The notes: generated by a model not told the origin, from the letters alone. Positions 7,697-16,031 are shown, numbered from the stretch's first letter. The stretch is DNA of 37,977 nt from an uncultured Muribaculaceae bacterium (GCA_905233845.1 CAJOFH010000047.1:1-37977); one strand, 5' to 3'. A program made the numbers and translations.

Positions 7697-9265
7697 ATGG
7701 AAGCTTTTTGGCACGACATATTGAACTACTTGACAAACTGCATGAACACACAGTTTGGCACTCTTGACATGGGTATGCTGCTCAAGCAACTGGCCTATGA
7801 CAAGTCGTCACCGCTCATCTTCTCCAGTGGGATGTTCATGTTGATGTTTGCGGTCTTCATCGTCATTTACTCCTTGTTGCGCAAGAAGTCGATGGCAAGG
7901 ACATTATTTGTGCTGGCCTTTAGTTATTATTTCTACTACAAGAGTAGTGGGTTCTATTTCTTCTTGATAGCTATTGTAACCTGTTCTGACTATCTGATAG
8001 GAGAGCTCATTTACACTATAAGCTCCAGGACAAGCCGCAAATGGTTGGTGGCGGTGAGCTTGATAATTGACCTGGGCTTGCTTGCCTATTTCAAGTATAC
8101 CAACTTCTTCGGGCAGTTGTTCAGTGATATCAGCGGTGCGCCGTGGCACAGCCTTGAGATATTCCTTCCAGTGGGCATCTCATTTTTCACTTTCCAATCG
8201 TTGAGTTATACTATCGATGTGTATCGTGGCAAGATAGAGCCTGTCGACAATCTATTGGACTACGCCTTTTATGTGTCGTTCTTTCCGCAGCTGGTGGCAG
8301 GTCCCATCGTTCGTGCCAGCGACTTCATCCCTCAGATGTACCGTCCCATTGTGGTCACACGTGAAATGCTGGGACTGGGATTTTGGTTTGTTATAATTGG
8401 TCTTTTTAAGAAGGCAGTGATTAGCGACTACATCAGCATCAACTTTGTGGAGCGCGTCTTTGATAATCCTATTCAGTTCAGTGGAATAGAGAACCTGCTG
8501 GGAGCCTACGGCTACGGGCTGCAAATCTATTGTGACTTCTCGGGATATAGTGACATGGCTATAGGTCTCGCGCTGCTGATGGGATTCCGCTTCAATATTA
8601 ACTTCAATAACCCGTATAAAGCGGTTTCGGTGACCGACTTCTGGCGGCGCTGGCACATCTCGCTAAGCACATGGCTTCGCGATTATCTCTATATCTCCCT
8701 CGGCGGCAATCGTAAGGGTAAGTTTAGGCAGTATTTGAACCTGTTCATCACGATGCTGCTGGGTGGCTTGTGGCATGGGGCGTCGATAAACTTCGTTTTG
8801 TGGGGTGCCCTTCATGGTATTGCGCTTGTCATCCACAAGATGTGGATGGGCATTACCAGTGGCTGGGATTGGCTGGAAAGTAAGGCGTGGAATGTGCTCA
8901 TGGTAATTGTCACTTTCCATTTTGTGATATTTGCTTGGCTTATCTTCCGTAATGCCGATGTCACTTGGGACGGACTTGTCAACAATGGTGATTGGGGCAA
9001 CCTGGGTGTGATGTTGTCGCAAATCTTCACCAATTTCCACCCCGAGCTCTTGCTGCAAGTGGTGACGAGCTACTGGCATGTGTTTGTGCTAATATTTCTG
9101 GGATATGTGTTGCACTTTATTCCCGATTCGGTGTCGCAAGCATGCAAGCGAGCCTTTGTGCGCATGCCGGCTTTCTTTTATGCTATAGCCCTGATAGTGC
9201 TTATCGTAGTTATTATGCAAGTAAAAACTAGCGAGATTCAGCCTTTTATTTACTTCCAATTCTAA
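7697..9265 (+). CDS. MBOAT family O-acyltransferase (AlgI-like)
   Basis: This polytopic protein (about eleven hydrophobic segments, 522 residues) belongs to the membrane-bound O-acyltransferase family. Signature segments include FPQLVAGPIVR, DFWRRWHISLSTWLRDY and LLGGLWHGASINFVLWG, where His360 is the conserved catalytic histidine. It is expected to move acyl (probably acetyl) groups from a cytoplasmic donor to the outer face for O-acylation of a cell-envelope glycan. The gene follows the SGNH-like gene by 13 bp and is the second and last gene of the operon. It resembles the AlgI/PatA group rather than DltB, as no D-alanine ligase gene is nearby. The substrate cannot be deduced. Confidence 0.93.
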   Translation: MEAFWHDILNYLTNCMNTQFGTLDMGMLLKQLAYDKSSPLIFSSGMFMLMFAVFIVIYSLLRKKSMARTLFVLAFSYYFYYKSSGFYFFLIAIVTCSDYLIGELIYTISSRTSRKWLVAVSLIIDLGLLAYFKYTNFFGQLFSDISGAPWHSLEIFLPVGISFFTFQSLSYTIDVYRGKIEPVDNLLDYAFYVSFFPQLVAGPIVRASDFIPQMYRPIVVTREMLGLGFWFVIIGLFKKAVISDYISINFVERVFDNPIQFSGIENLLGAYGYGLQIYCDFSGYSDMAIGLALLMGFRFNINFNNPYKAVSVTDFWRRWHISLSTWLRDYLYISLGGNRKGKFRQYLNLFITMLLGGLWHGASINFVLWGALHGIALVIHKMWMGITSGWDWLESKAWNVLMVIVTFHFVIFAWLIFRNADVTWDGLVNNGDWGNLGVMLSQIFTNFHPELLLQVVTSYWHVFVLIFLGYVLHFIPDSVSQACKRAFVRMPAFFYAIALIVLIVVIMQVKTSEIQPFIYFQF

Positions 9266-9330
9266 AAAGACTCAATGCTGAATCGCATTGAAGTTCGAGG
9301 GTGCCTCGGTTACCTCGGCTAAGTTGCGTG

Positions 9331-9798
9331 TTAGTCGTAGAAGAAGAAACTGTAGGAATAGAGTACGAAACAAGCGAGAATTGTGCTGATAACGTTGCTG
9401 ACAATGGTTGCTCTCATCACAGGTTTGAATCCTCTCTTTTTCATCATTAGCCAGTTTAACACTACTTCGATGATAATTGTTGCAAGTAGAGCTACGATGA
9501 AAAATACAATGAAATTGAACAGCGACTCGGGATTATCGGTGTCCACTTCATGCGAACTCACCCATGGGAACCACACTACAAGCATCCATCCATTATTAAT
9601 TGCTTTGGAGACAACAGCCCCCACAATTCCACTCACAATGTTGCTGATGATTGTTGCAATGATAACACCGAAGCTAAAGTGTCGATAAGATAAAATCTTC
9701 GACATTATTATAATCTCAATAAGAATAACACATGCCATAAAAAACCATCCCAACGGCACGTAGGCATATTTCCCAAAAGACGCTGATAAGAGTGTCAT
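9331..9798 (-). CDS. Small four-helix membrane protein of unknown function
   Basis: The 155-residue product contains four hydrophobic stretches (about residues 14-33, 42-66, 92-115 and 128-150) and no recognised enzymatic motif, so it is an integral membrane protein of unknown role. A loop rich in acidic residues (SSHEVDTDNPES) lies between the second and third segments. The gene stands alone, convergent with the MBOAT gene and with its own -7 box just upstream. The start at 9798 is the only one that includes the first membrane helix. Confidence 0.65.
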   Translation of the reverse strand: MTLLSASFGKYAYVPLGWFFMACVILIEIIIMSKILSYRHFSFGVIIATIISNIVSGIVGAVVSKAINNGWMLVVWFPWVSSHEVDTDNPESLFNFIVFFIVALLATIIIEVVLNWLMMKKRGFKPVMRATIVSNVISTILACFVLYSYSFFFYD

Positions 9799-9838
9799 AA
9801 AAAGTGTTCGTTTATTTGGTAATTAATCTTTAAGGGTG

Positions 9839-9846
9839 CAAAAGTA
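9839..9846 (-). promoter_or_regulatory. -7 box of the small membrane-protein gene
   Basis: TACTTTTG followed by CAC on the minus strand fits the consensus about 40 bp before the start at 9798. A CTTG 18 bp upstream may be the -33 element. Confidence 0.5.
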
Positions 9847-9901
9847 AGTATATTTTTTGAATTACAAGCTTTTTTAAGTCGATTTTTGATTAGAGCCATA
9901 G

Positions 9902-9937
9902 CCAACAGGCCGTCTTGTAGAGCCCAACAAGCCGTCT
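9902..9937. repeat. Direct repeat, 14-mer twice with a 22-bp period
   Basis: CCAACAGGCCGTCT (9902-9915) recurs as CCAACAAGCCGTCT (9924-9937), with one mismatch. It lies in the 3' region of the epimerase gene. I see no clear function. Confidence 0.55.
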
Positions 9938-9972
9938 CATCACTTCGTTATTTTTATTTCTTTTTTTGATTG

Positions 9973-10983
9973 TTACAGCCATCCTGCGGTGCGGTACCAC
10001 TTGATTGCTTCGTGGATTCCTTGTCGTAGGTCATATTGGGCTTTGAATCCAAAGTCACGCTCGGCGTCGCTGGTGTCGCACAACCAGTTGCGTTGCTTTA
10101 GGATGCGGAACTTGTCGGGGTTGAGAGTGCTGGGTTTTCCAGTCACTTTGCCCCAAAACTCTGCCACATGGCACACAATTTTTACCACCCATAGCGGGCA
10201 GGTGATTGGGATGACAAATTTCTTTCCAAGTTCGTCGAGTACAATCTTGCGGAATTCTTGTTGAGTGTAGCTTCGGTCCTCGCTCATAAAGTAAGCTTTG
10301 CGCTTGGGTCCTGCCTCCAGAGCGTCCATCACTCCACGCGCCAAGTCCTTGACATAAATGAATGTGAGCATCTGCTTTTTGAACCCCACGCTGAAGTCGA
10401 AACCGCGCTTAATGCTCTTTATCATCAGGAAGTAATCGCGCTCGTGCGGTCCGTAAACTCCAGTGCATCTGAAAATGGTGTAAGGGAAATCTTGCTGCAT
10501 CTGCAGATAGGTTTCGCCCTTGAGTTTCGAGGTGCCATAGCGTGTGTTTGGCGCTGGCACGTCGCTACTCTTGAACGCAGTGTAGTTTTCCTCGTCGCCA
10601 GGTCCCATCACGCTCAGGCTGCTCATCATCAGGAACACTTCGGGCACCGCTTCAAGTTCTTTGAGTTCGTCAACAATACTCTTGAGGCAGCCGTAGTTCA
10701 CGGTCTCAAAGTCGAGATAGTTTGTCGCCTTGGTGAGTCCCAAGTTGTGCACCACGTAGTCCCACTTGCCGTTTTCGTCGATGTGGCTTTTGAGGGCGTT
10801 GTGCAGAGCTTCGTTGTCGGTGAAGTCCAGCTCGAGGAAGTTAATTCGCTCGTCGGTGAGGAACTTGCGGCTGGTGGTCTTGCGCACGGCCGCCCACGTC
10901 TCATAGCCACGGTTCAGGGCCTCTTCCACGAGATAACCACCAATAAACCCTCCGGCGCCAGTAATCAAGATTTTCTTAGTCAT
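9973..10983 (-). CDS. NAD-dependent epimerase/dehydratase (extended SDR)
   Basis: The protein has the extended short-chain dehydrogenase fold: the nucleotide-binding GAGGFIGG at residues 9-16, a Ser-rich active-site strand (MMSSLSVMG) and the YxxxK pair in YGTSK (Tyr149, Lys153). Such enzymes modify nucleotide sugars or related metabolites in the cytoplasm. The length of 336 residues is normal. It is the last gene of a glycan operon and overlaps the GT9 gene by four bases (ATGA). This suggests a role in lipopolysaccharide or lipid-linked sugar synthesis, but the exact substrate is unknown; a dihydroflavonol-reductase-like or sterol-dehydrogenase-like annotation would also be possible by similarity. 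Confidence 0.85.
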   Translation of the reverse strand: MTKKILITGAGGFIGGYLVEEALNRGYETWAAVRKTTSRKFLTDERINFLELDFTDNEALHNALKSHIDENGKWDYVVHNLGLTKATNYLDFETVNYGCLKSIVDELKELEAVPEVFLMMSSLSVMGPGDEENYTAFKSSDVPAPNTRYGTSKLKGETYLQMQQDFPYTIFRCTGVYGPHERDYFLMIKSIKRGFDFSVGFKKQMLTFIYVKDLARGVMDALEAGPKRKAYFMSEDRSYTQQEFRKIVLDELGKKFVIPITCPLWVVKIVCHVAEFWGKVTGKPSTLNPDKFRILKQRNWLCDTSDAERDFGFKAQYDLRQGIHEAIKWYRTAGWL

Positions 10984-12029
10984 CGTTCAAGTACGGTTTT
11001 TACTTTGTCAATAATCAATTCTGGACTGATGTCGCGCATGCAGTGGTAGTCGCCAAATCGGCACTTCTTTTTGCCATAAACAGAGCACGGACGACATTCA
11101 AGGTCTAGCTGCACAGTATCGCGCAGAGCCTGATGCCAGCCCAGGAAGCCGCATGCTGGATGGGTGGCACCCCACACGCTAACTACTGGCAAGCCCACGA
11201 GCGAGGCTAGATGCATATTGGCTGAGTCCATTGTAACCATGACATTGCATTGAGCTAATAATGATATCTCGTCAGCAAATGTGTGCTTGATGTGTGGTAA
11301 CGACATCACGTTACTATATTTTAGCATGATTTGGTCAAGTGCCTCACGGTCTTCATCTCCACCACCCATCAAGAAAATATAGCATTTTTCCCATCGTGAG
11401 AGCTCGTTAATTACAAGCTTCATCTGCTCGAGCGGATACATTTTACTCTTAAGTTTTGCAAATGGTGCAATAGCAATCCAACGGTCGCCTTTTACCTTAG
11501 GAGGGATTATGGAGCTTTTGGGCACTTCTCCATGGTCGAAGATACTTGTGAATTCTTCACCAGTCTTGAGCCCAAGTTTGCTGAAAACGCCCTTGTAGCG
11601 GGCGTGAGTGGAGATAACAGGTTGTTTGGACTTGCCACTAGTAAGTTTTTTTTTCTCCTTTCTTCCCTTGTCGATGATGGAGACTGTCACCCCATGAAAT
11701 TCTAGTTGGAGTGCCATTATCTTGGTTCGAATCACATCATGAAGGTCGGCCATGGCATCAAAATGGTATCTATGGTTTAGATTTTGTGCCAGTTTCATGG
11801 GGCCTCTCAAGCCCTTGTAATTGTTAAGTTCTATTCCCAGAACTATGAGGTTGGATGGTTTGTTGACAAACATTCCTTCTGAAGCTTTGCGAGTGACAAA
11901 AACGAAGTTTACCTTTGGATTGGCCTTGCACACTGGGTAAATAATGGGAATTGTCATCGCCACATCGCCTAGTGCTGAGAATCGTGTGATGAGCACGGTT
12001 TTCAAGATATTATTGTTATTTTTTGCCAT
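10980..12029 (-). CDS. Glycosyltransferase family 9 (lipopolysaccharide heptosyltransferase-like)
   Basis: The sequence follows the GT9 (WaaF/WaaC) plan. The N-terminal Rossmann start is LITRFSALGDVAMTIPII. A MADLHDVIRTK segment follows, then a C-terminal donor-binding domain with FLMGGGDEDREAL and the MVTMDSANMHLASLVGLPVVSVWG segment that is diagnostic of the family. It should transfer a sugar, probably heptose or a related sugar, to the lipopolysaccharide core at the inner face of the membrane. A Cys-rich stretch near the end (ECRPCSVYGKKKCRFGDYHC) is typical of Bacteroidetes members. The start overlaps the DUF4254 stop by 14 bases and the end overlaps the epimerase start, so the genes are tightly coupled. 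Confidence 0.88.
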   Translation of the reverse strand: MAKNNNNILKTVLITRFSALGDVAMTIPIIYPVCKANPKVNFVFVTRKASEGMFVNKPSNLIVLGIELNNYKGLRGPMKLAQNLNHRYHFDAMADLHDVIRTKIMALQLEFHGVTVSIIDKGRKEKKKLTSGKSKQPVISTHARYKGVFSKLGLKTGEEFTSIFDHGEVPKSSIIPPKVKGDRWIAIAPFAKLKSKMYPLEQMKLVINELSRWEKCYIFLMGGGDEDREALDQIMLKYSNVMSLPHIKHTFADEISLLAQCNVMVTMDSANMHLASLVGLPVVSVWGATHPACGFLGWHQALRDTVQLDLECRPCSVYGKKKCRFGDYHCMRDISPELIIDKVKTVLER

Positions 12030-12621
12030 ATAGTATAGGGTTCGTCGAAGGGTCGTTATACATCTTCATCTGCCGGTAGACTTTCATGTATTTTCGTCCA
12101 TTGGAGATGTCGTCGAGGAGTTGATCTATGGCGGAGGTTAAGTCTACGCGCTGTTCAAGAAGCACGTTGAGCTTTGCTTGGCAAGTGGCATGATGTTTGG
12201 GTGTAGCGTCTTTGCGTTCGACCTGCTCACGCATGTGATAAATTTTCAGCGCGAGTATTGACAGCCTGTCTATTGCCCAAGCAGGACTCTCTGTGTTAAT
12301 TGTTGCATCGTTGTTGACCTTAACATTAGCATACAACGTGCGGAAGAAACTGTCTATCTTTTCTACTAAGTCGGTACGATCTTGATTGCTACGGTCAATG
12401 CGCCGTTTTAGAACCAGAGCGTCTACAGGGTTTATATCAGGATCACGAATTATGTCCTCGAGATGCCACTGCACGGTGTCTATCCAACATTTAGTGAAGA
12501 GGTCTACCTCAATAGTTCCTTCGGCATACGGGTTTGTCGCTGGAGCATCCACATCATCGGTGATATGATAAGTCTCTATTGTCTTATCGAATAATTTGTT
12601 GGCGTTTTCTGCAAATTTCAT
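12016..12621 (-). CDS. DUF4254 domain protein
   Basis: This is a 201-residue, largely helical, charged, soluble protein of the DUF4254 family. I recognise it from the start MKFAENANKLFDKTIETYH, the WHLEDIIRDP segment, KRRIDRSNQDRTDLVEKID and the conserved SPAWAIDRLSILALKIYHM. The reading frame extends to 12705, but the extra residues are AT-rich, non-conserved and overlap the upstream GT2 gene, so I start at the ATG ending at 12621. The family has no assigned biochemical function. Its position between a GT2 and a GT9 gene suggests a role in lipopolysaccharide or capsule synthesis. Confidence 0.82.
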   Translation of the reverse strand: MKFAENANKLFDKTIETYHITDDVDAPATNPYAEGTIEVDLFTKCWIDTVQWHLEDIIRDPDINPVDALVLKRRIDRSNQDRTDLVEKIDSFFRTLYANVKVNNDATINTESPAWAIDRLSILALKIYHMREQVERKDATPKHHATCQAKLNVLLEQRVDLTSAIDQLLDDISNGRKYMKVYRQMKMYNDPSTNPILYGKK

Positions 12622-12692
12622 TGGTTTTTGGGAAAAATTTGTTTTGTAAAAAGAGTAATAAAAACTGCTGATTGAATTATTATAAAAAGTTG

Positions 12693-13484
12693 CTATGTTT
12701 GGCATTCCAATCCGTATTCACAGCGTTGTGCTTTACTTTCAATAACCTTTTTCAAAATAATTCTATTTTCTTCATTCAATGGTCTTATTTTGTGGTGTAG
12801 ATGATATTCTATTGCTTGATATTTAGCTGCTTTGGAGATAAGTCCGATATTACGTAAACGTTGAATAAAATCATTGTCTTCACATCCCCATCCTTCCATT
12901 TGCTCGTTCATGCCGTTAACTTTAATGATATTGCTCATCCATGCAGCAAGATTGCAGCCGTAGCCGTAATTCTGCTTGCGTCGATAGCATTGAGTTATCG
13001 GTGTCAACCATGGCAGGTAAAAGGCATTGTCTCGGCGGCGTATTCCTGGAGTAAAACAACTAATTTTTGTGCGATCATTCAATAGAATCTTGTTACTGAA
13101 TTGTTCTGAAAGGTAACATCGCCTTCCAAATACATAAAAGCCTTGCTCTGCAAGTCGCACATGATCAGCAATGAATTTTCGATGGAGAATAATGTCGCCA
13201 TCAATAAAAATTACATAATGGTTGGCGTCAACCATGCGCAAAGCTTTATTAAGTATTGCGCTACGTCTATATCCTTTGTCTTCTTGCCACACATGAAGCA
13301 ATGGGATAGAGAATACTTTCTTATATCGTTCTATCAACTCCTGAGTTTCAGCACCTGAACCGTCATCGGCGATAATCACTTGGCTGGGCATCATACTTTG
13401 GTGTTGAACGCTGTCTAGGCAAGCTCGCAACGCTTGTGGCCAATTGTAGGTGGTAATTATAAGGGTAGTGTCGAGGTTGCTCAT
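12693..13484 (-). CDS. Glycosyltransferase family 2, lipopolysaccharide-type
   Basis: A GT-A fold enzyme of 263 residues. The donor-binding start is TLIITTYNWPQALRACLDSV, IIADDGSG carries the first aspartates, FIDGDIILH the metal-binding DxD-like motif, and GWGCEDNDFIQRL the C-terminal ED motif of the galactosyltransferase-C type. It should add a sugar to a lipid-linked glycan at the cytoplasmic membrane surface. It is the first gene of the minus-strand operon ending at 9973 and has an excellent promoter at 13511-13542. A related but diverged GT2 is encoded divergently at 13965. Confidence 0.9.
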   Translation of the reverse strand: MSNLDTTLIITTYNWPQALRACLDSVQHQSMMPSQVIIADDGSGAETQELIERYKKVFSIPLLHVWQEDKGYRRSAILNKALRMVDANHYVIFIDGDIILHRKFIADHVRLAEQGFYVFGRRCYLSEQFSNKILLNDRTKISCFTPGIRRRDNAFYLPWLTPITQCYRRKQNYGYGCNLAAWMSNIIKVNGMNEQMEGWGCEDNDFIQRLRNIGLISKAAKYQAIEYHLHHKIRPLNEENRIILKKVIESKAQRCEYGLECQT

Positions 13485-13510
13485 TTATGCATGTTTTATA
13501 TAATTCCCCA

Positions 13511-13542
13511 CAAAGTTACAACCATTGCATCAATTATGCAAA
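13511..13542 (-). promoter_or_regulatory. Promoter of the GT2-DUF4254-GT9-epimerase operon
   Basis: On the minus strand TTTG (13539-13542), a 20-bp spacer and TAACTTTG (13511-13518) match the Bacteroidetes promoter. The ATG ending at 13484 is about 25 bp downstream. Confidence 0.7.
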
Positions 13543-13577
13543 CATCAGAGTCTTTAATTGCCGATTTTGTATAGTTC

Positions 13578-13597
13578 TGTTTGCGATTGTTTGCGAT
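13578..13597. repeat. 10-bp tandem duplication
   Basis: TGTTTGCGAT occurs twice in direct succession. It lies upstream of the minus-strand operon promoter, about 36 bp beyond its -33 box. Confidence 0.7.
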
Positions 13598-13842
13598 AGG
13601 TCACCAGTAATTCCTCGTAACGCATAGATGTTCTTAACCAAATTGAAAAAGTAAGTAAAAATATAATGGTAATTGTGTATGATGTCAAGTATAATAAACG
13701 CTATCCTAATTAAATCAACAGATTATTAAAAAAGGACTTAAAGGATTTTGTGGTTAAAAAAATCATATGTTTCAAACAAAGCGAGCTGTAGTTAGAATTC
13801 TGTCTTCATGTATTTCGGTCATTTTTTAAACCGATAAAGGTC

Positions 13843-13871
13843 AAATGTACCATAAAATGTACCATAAAATG
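13843..13871. repeat. 12-bp tandem repeat, about 2.4 copies
   Basis: AAATGTACCATA occurs at 13843-13854 and 13855-13866, followed by a partial AAATG. It ends about 30 bp upstream of the plus-strand GT2 promoter and could act as an operator or arise from slippage. Confidence 0.7.
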
Positions 13872-13901
13872 AGATTGTGATAGTGTTTTTTGTGATAAGA
13901 T

Positions 13902-13932
13902 TTTGATAGCTGATGTTTTTTGATGAAATTTG
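13902..13932 (+). promoter_or_regulatory. Promoter of the plus-strand GT2 gene
   Basis: TTTG (13902-13905), a 19-bp spacer and GAAATTTG (13925-13932, followed by CAC) fit the consensus except for the first base of the -7 box. The ATG at 13965 follows 32 bp later. Confidence 0.5.
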
Positions 13933-13964
13933 CACTTTAGATTTATGTCCCAAAGTGAAATGTT

Positions 13965-14762
13965 ATGAAACTTGGTGTGATAATTTCTACTTATAATAAT
14001 CCAGCATGGCTTGAGAAGACCCTATGGGGATATATGTGTCAGAAGAGGATGGCTGATGAGATGATCCTTGCTGATGATGGTTCCACAAACGAGACTCGCG
14101 AGCTGATAAACTCGTTTGCCGACAAGTTGCCCATCAAACATGTATGGCATGAGGACAACGGATTTCAGAAGACAAAAATTCTGAACGAAGCATTGAAAGT
14201 CAGTGAGTGTGAATATTTAGTTTTCACCGACCAAGACTGCATCCCTCGAAACGATTTCCTGCTCACTCATGAACATCACGCACGGATTGGTCATTTCTTG
14301 AGTGGCGGATATTTTAAACTTCCCATGGACATTAGCAGGCAACTCACACAAGAAGACATAACCACGCAGCGAGTTTTTAGTCTAAGATGGCTAAAAGAAC
14401 ATGGTTTGGGTTGGAATTTCAAGTGCACCAAGTTAGTAGGGGTCCAGTGGTTCTCATCAATGATGAACACTATAACCCCGGCTAAAGCGACTTGGAATGG
14501 AATGAACTCTTCTGGTTGGCGTGAGGACATCATTGAGGCACGAGGGTTTGACGAGCGCATGAAATATGGCGGAGAAGACCGTGAACTGGGTGAGAGGCTG
14601 ATGAATGCTGGCATAAAAAGTGTGCAAATTCGTTATTCGGCAATAACGCTTCATCTTGACCATGCCCGTCCTTACAAGAACGAGGAACACTGGAAGATAA
14701 ATAATTCCATAAGGGAAACGACGCGACGCATGAAACTGACGCAAACCGATTATGGTCTGTGA
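13965..14762 (+). CDS. Glycosyltransferase family 2
   Basis: This 265-residue GT-A enzyme has the donor-binding start GVIISTYNNPAWLEKTL, the ILADDGSTNETREL aspartate motif, VFTDQDCIPR as the metal-binding motif, and a C-terminal GGEDRELGERLMNAG acidic motif. Its layout matches the GT2 encoded on the opposite strand at 12693-13484, so the two are paralogues that have diverged strongly. It probably adds a sugar to a lipopolysaccharide or other envelope glycan. It is a single gene with its own promoter and ends convergently with the yidD-tatD fusion. Confidence 0.9.
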   Translation: MKLGVIISTYNNPAWLEKTLWGYMCQKRMADEMILADDGSTNETRELINSFADKLPIKHVWHEDNGFQKTKILNEALKVSECEYLVFTDQDCIPRNDFLLTHEHHARIGHFLSGGYFKLPMDISRQLTQEDITTQRVFSLRWLKEHGLGWNFKCTKLVGVQWFSSMMNTITPAKATWNGMNSSGWREDIIEARGFDERMKYGGEDRELGERLMNAGIKSVQIRYSAITLHLDHARPYKNEEHWKINNSIRETTRRMKLTQTDYGL

Positions 14763-14768
14763 TTAAAC

Positions 14769-14784
14769 CTTTGAAAAATCAAAG
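14769..14784. terminator. Short hairpin between convergent genes
   Basis: CTTTGA-AAAA-TCAAAG is a 6-bp stem between the convergent GT2 and yidD-tatD stops. It is AT-rich and lacks a clean U tract, so termination here is only possible. Confidence 0.3.
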
Positions 14785-15630
14785 TTATTTATACTTGACG
14801 ATTCTCAGTGCGGTGCGACGCACTTGACGGCGCAATCGCCACACACTGCATCGCTTAACCTGTGCAACCGCTTTAAGCACTTGCTCTATTGTGTCGCTCG
14901 ACTCGTCATCGGTCTCCACTAGCAAGTGGTCGAGTGGGGTGATTGCAAGGGTTTGTTCATTGAACTTTGCGCCAAATGACAAGTAGAAGCCGGCGTCAAG
15001 CAGTTCACGCGCCACGTTCTCGTTGCCACGAAAGCCGTGTATCACCCATGCCACATCTTGGGCGTGGAGGGTGTGGCGCCACAGCTTGAGCACTTGTTGC
15101 GATGTGCGCACGCAGTGGATGATGAGGGGCTTGCCGGTGGAGGCGGCGATGTCGATGTGAGCCTGCATCACCTGCTCTTGAATGTGGAGCGACGATCCCT
15201 TGATGGTGTCGAGTCCTGTCTCGCCGATGGCAACAACGAGCGGGTGCCGCGCTATCTCTTTCATTTTCTCCATTTTCTCGTGCCAATCGTCGCCTATGTT
15301 CCAGGGGTGGAGCCCCACTGAGTAGACTTTTCCCTGTTGTGGCTCGAAGTGGTCTATGTCGACGTTGATGAGGGCTTGGTGGAAGTTGGTGATAATTGGC
15401 GGCACGGGGTCATAACCGTGTCCGCCCCAGGGGTTACAGCTGACAATGCGCTTAATGCTCATCCACATGCCCTTGAGGGGGCCGTAGGTTTGGATTGCCT
15501 CGACGGCATAGTGGCTGCAGGTGGGGGTGTAACGGCACACGGCGGGTAGCAATGGCGACAGGCACCTTTGGTAGAACTTGATGGGCAGGATGAGTAACTG
15601 CTTCAATATGACGGCTGGGGTAAGTTTCAT
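14785..15630 (-). CDS. Fusion of YidD membrane insertion factor and TatD-like hydrolase
   Basis: Residues 1 to about 78 are a complete YidD: an amphipathic start, [15 protein letters not shown], then [19 protein letters not shown], the family signature. YidD sits at the inner membrane and assists YidC-dependent insertion. Without a stop, residues from about 95 to 281 continue as a TatD-family hydrolase: [16 protein letters not shown] (metal-binding Glu), [16 protein letters not shown] and VETDDES. The N-terminal TatD strand with its HxH metal motif is missing at the join, so catalysis may be impaired. In many Bacteroidetes these genes are separate neighbours after rnpA, so a deletion joining them in frame is likely. 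The start overlaps the rnpA stop (ATGA). The frame is open and both motif sets are intact, so this does not look like a recent pseudogene. Confidence 0.85.
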   Translation of the reverse strand: MKLTPAVILKQLLILPIKFYQRCLSPLLPAVCRYTPTCSHYAVEAIQTYGPLKGMWMSIKRIVSCNPWGGHGYDPVPPIITNFHQALINVDIDHFEPQQGKVYSVGLHPWNIGDDWHEKMEKMKEIARHPLVVAIGETGLDTIKGSSLHIQEQVMQAHIDIAASTGKPLIIHCVRTSQQVLKLWRHTLHAQDVAWVIHGFRGNENVARELLDAGFYLSFGAKFNEQTLAITPLDHLLVETDDESSDTIEQVLKAVAQVKRCSVWRLRRQVRRTALRIVKYK

Positions 15631-16031
15631 TGTTCGTTGTCGTTGGTTGCTGCAGTTGCTATTTTGTTCAGGAGTTCTCGCATGCTGCGCTCAATGGTCG
15701 TGTATTTGCGCTCCTCGTTAGAAACCCAGTTGAAGCCAATCAGCACCGTCTTTCCCTGCGCTACTACACTGTTGAGAAGGTCGCGGTTCAATCGATAGGC
15801 TTCACGAGTGCGTCGCCGCAGCAACACGCGGTCGACGGCGTGACGAATCCTCTTCTTGGGGATGGATATAAGAAATCGGGCGGCAACCGGGTGCTTGCCC
15901 TCGCCAGCAGGCACGGCGAGCCATACCGCCCTCAATGGATAGGCGACAATCGACGTGCCCTGTGCATACAGGCGGTCAATCTCAAGCTTGCTGCATAGCT
16001 TCTCACTTTTATATAGTCGCTTATCTCCCAT
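15627..16031 (-). CDS. rnpA: Ribonuclease P protein component
   Basis: RnpA binds the RNase P RNA and aids 5' maturation of tRNA. I start at the ATG ending at 16031 ([22 protein letters not shown]), giving 134 residues, a normal length; the upstream extension is AT-rich and unlike the family. The protein has the expected early basic segment, the [15 protein letters not shown] core and the following basic helix. The usual RNR signature aligns with [14 protein letters not shown], so the central Asn is Val here. It is followed with a four-base overlap by yidD-tatD, the common rnpA-yidD order. Confidence 0.9.
   Translation of the reverse strand: MGDKRLYKSEKLCSKLEIDRLYAQGTSIVAYPLRAVWLAVPAGEGKHPVAARFLISIPKKRIRHAVDRVLLRRRTREAYRLNRDLLNSVVAQGKTVLIGFNWVSNEERKYTTIERSMRELLNKIATAATNDNEQ

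Larger units (their letters stand above)
13485..13964. other. Intergenic region between divergent GT2 genes
   Basis: This 480-bp AT-rich stretch has no convincing gene. It carries outward-facing promoters at both ends and two short tandem duplications (13578-13597 and 13843-13871), which suggests replication slippage or an eroded insertion. I see no RNA gene in it. Confidence 0.55.

Noticed and set aside
12622-12705. Longer start for the DUF4254 gene
   Set aside because: The extra 28 residues are AT-rich, overlap the GT2 gene and precede the conserved family start at Met of MKFAENANKLF.
13485-13964. tRNA or other structured RNA in the long gap between GT2 genes
   Set aside because: No cloverleaf or conserved RNA motif could be made out; only promoters and short repeats are visible.
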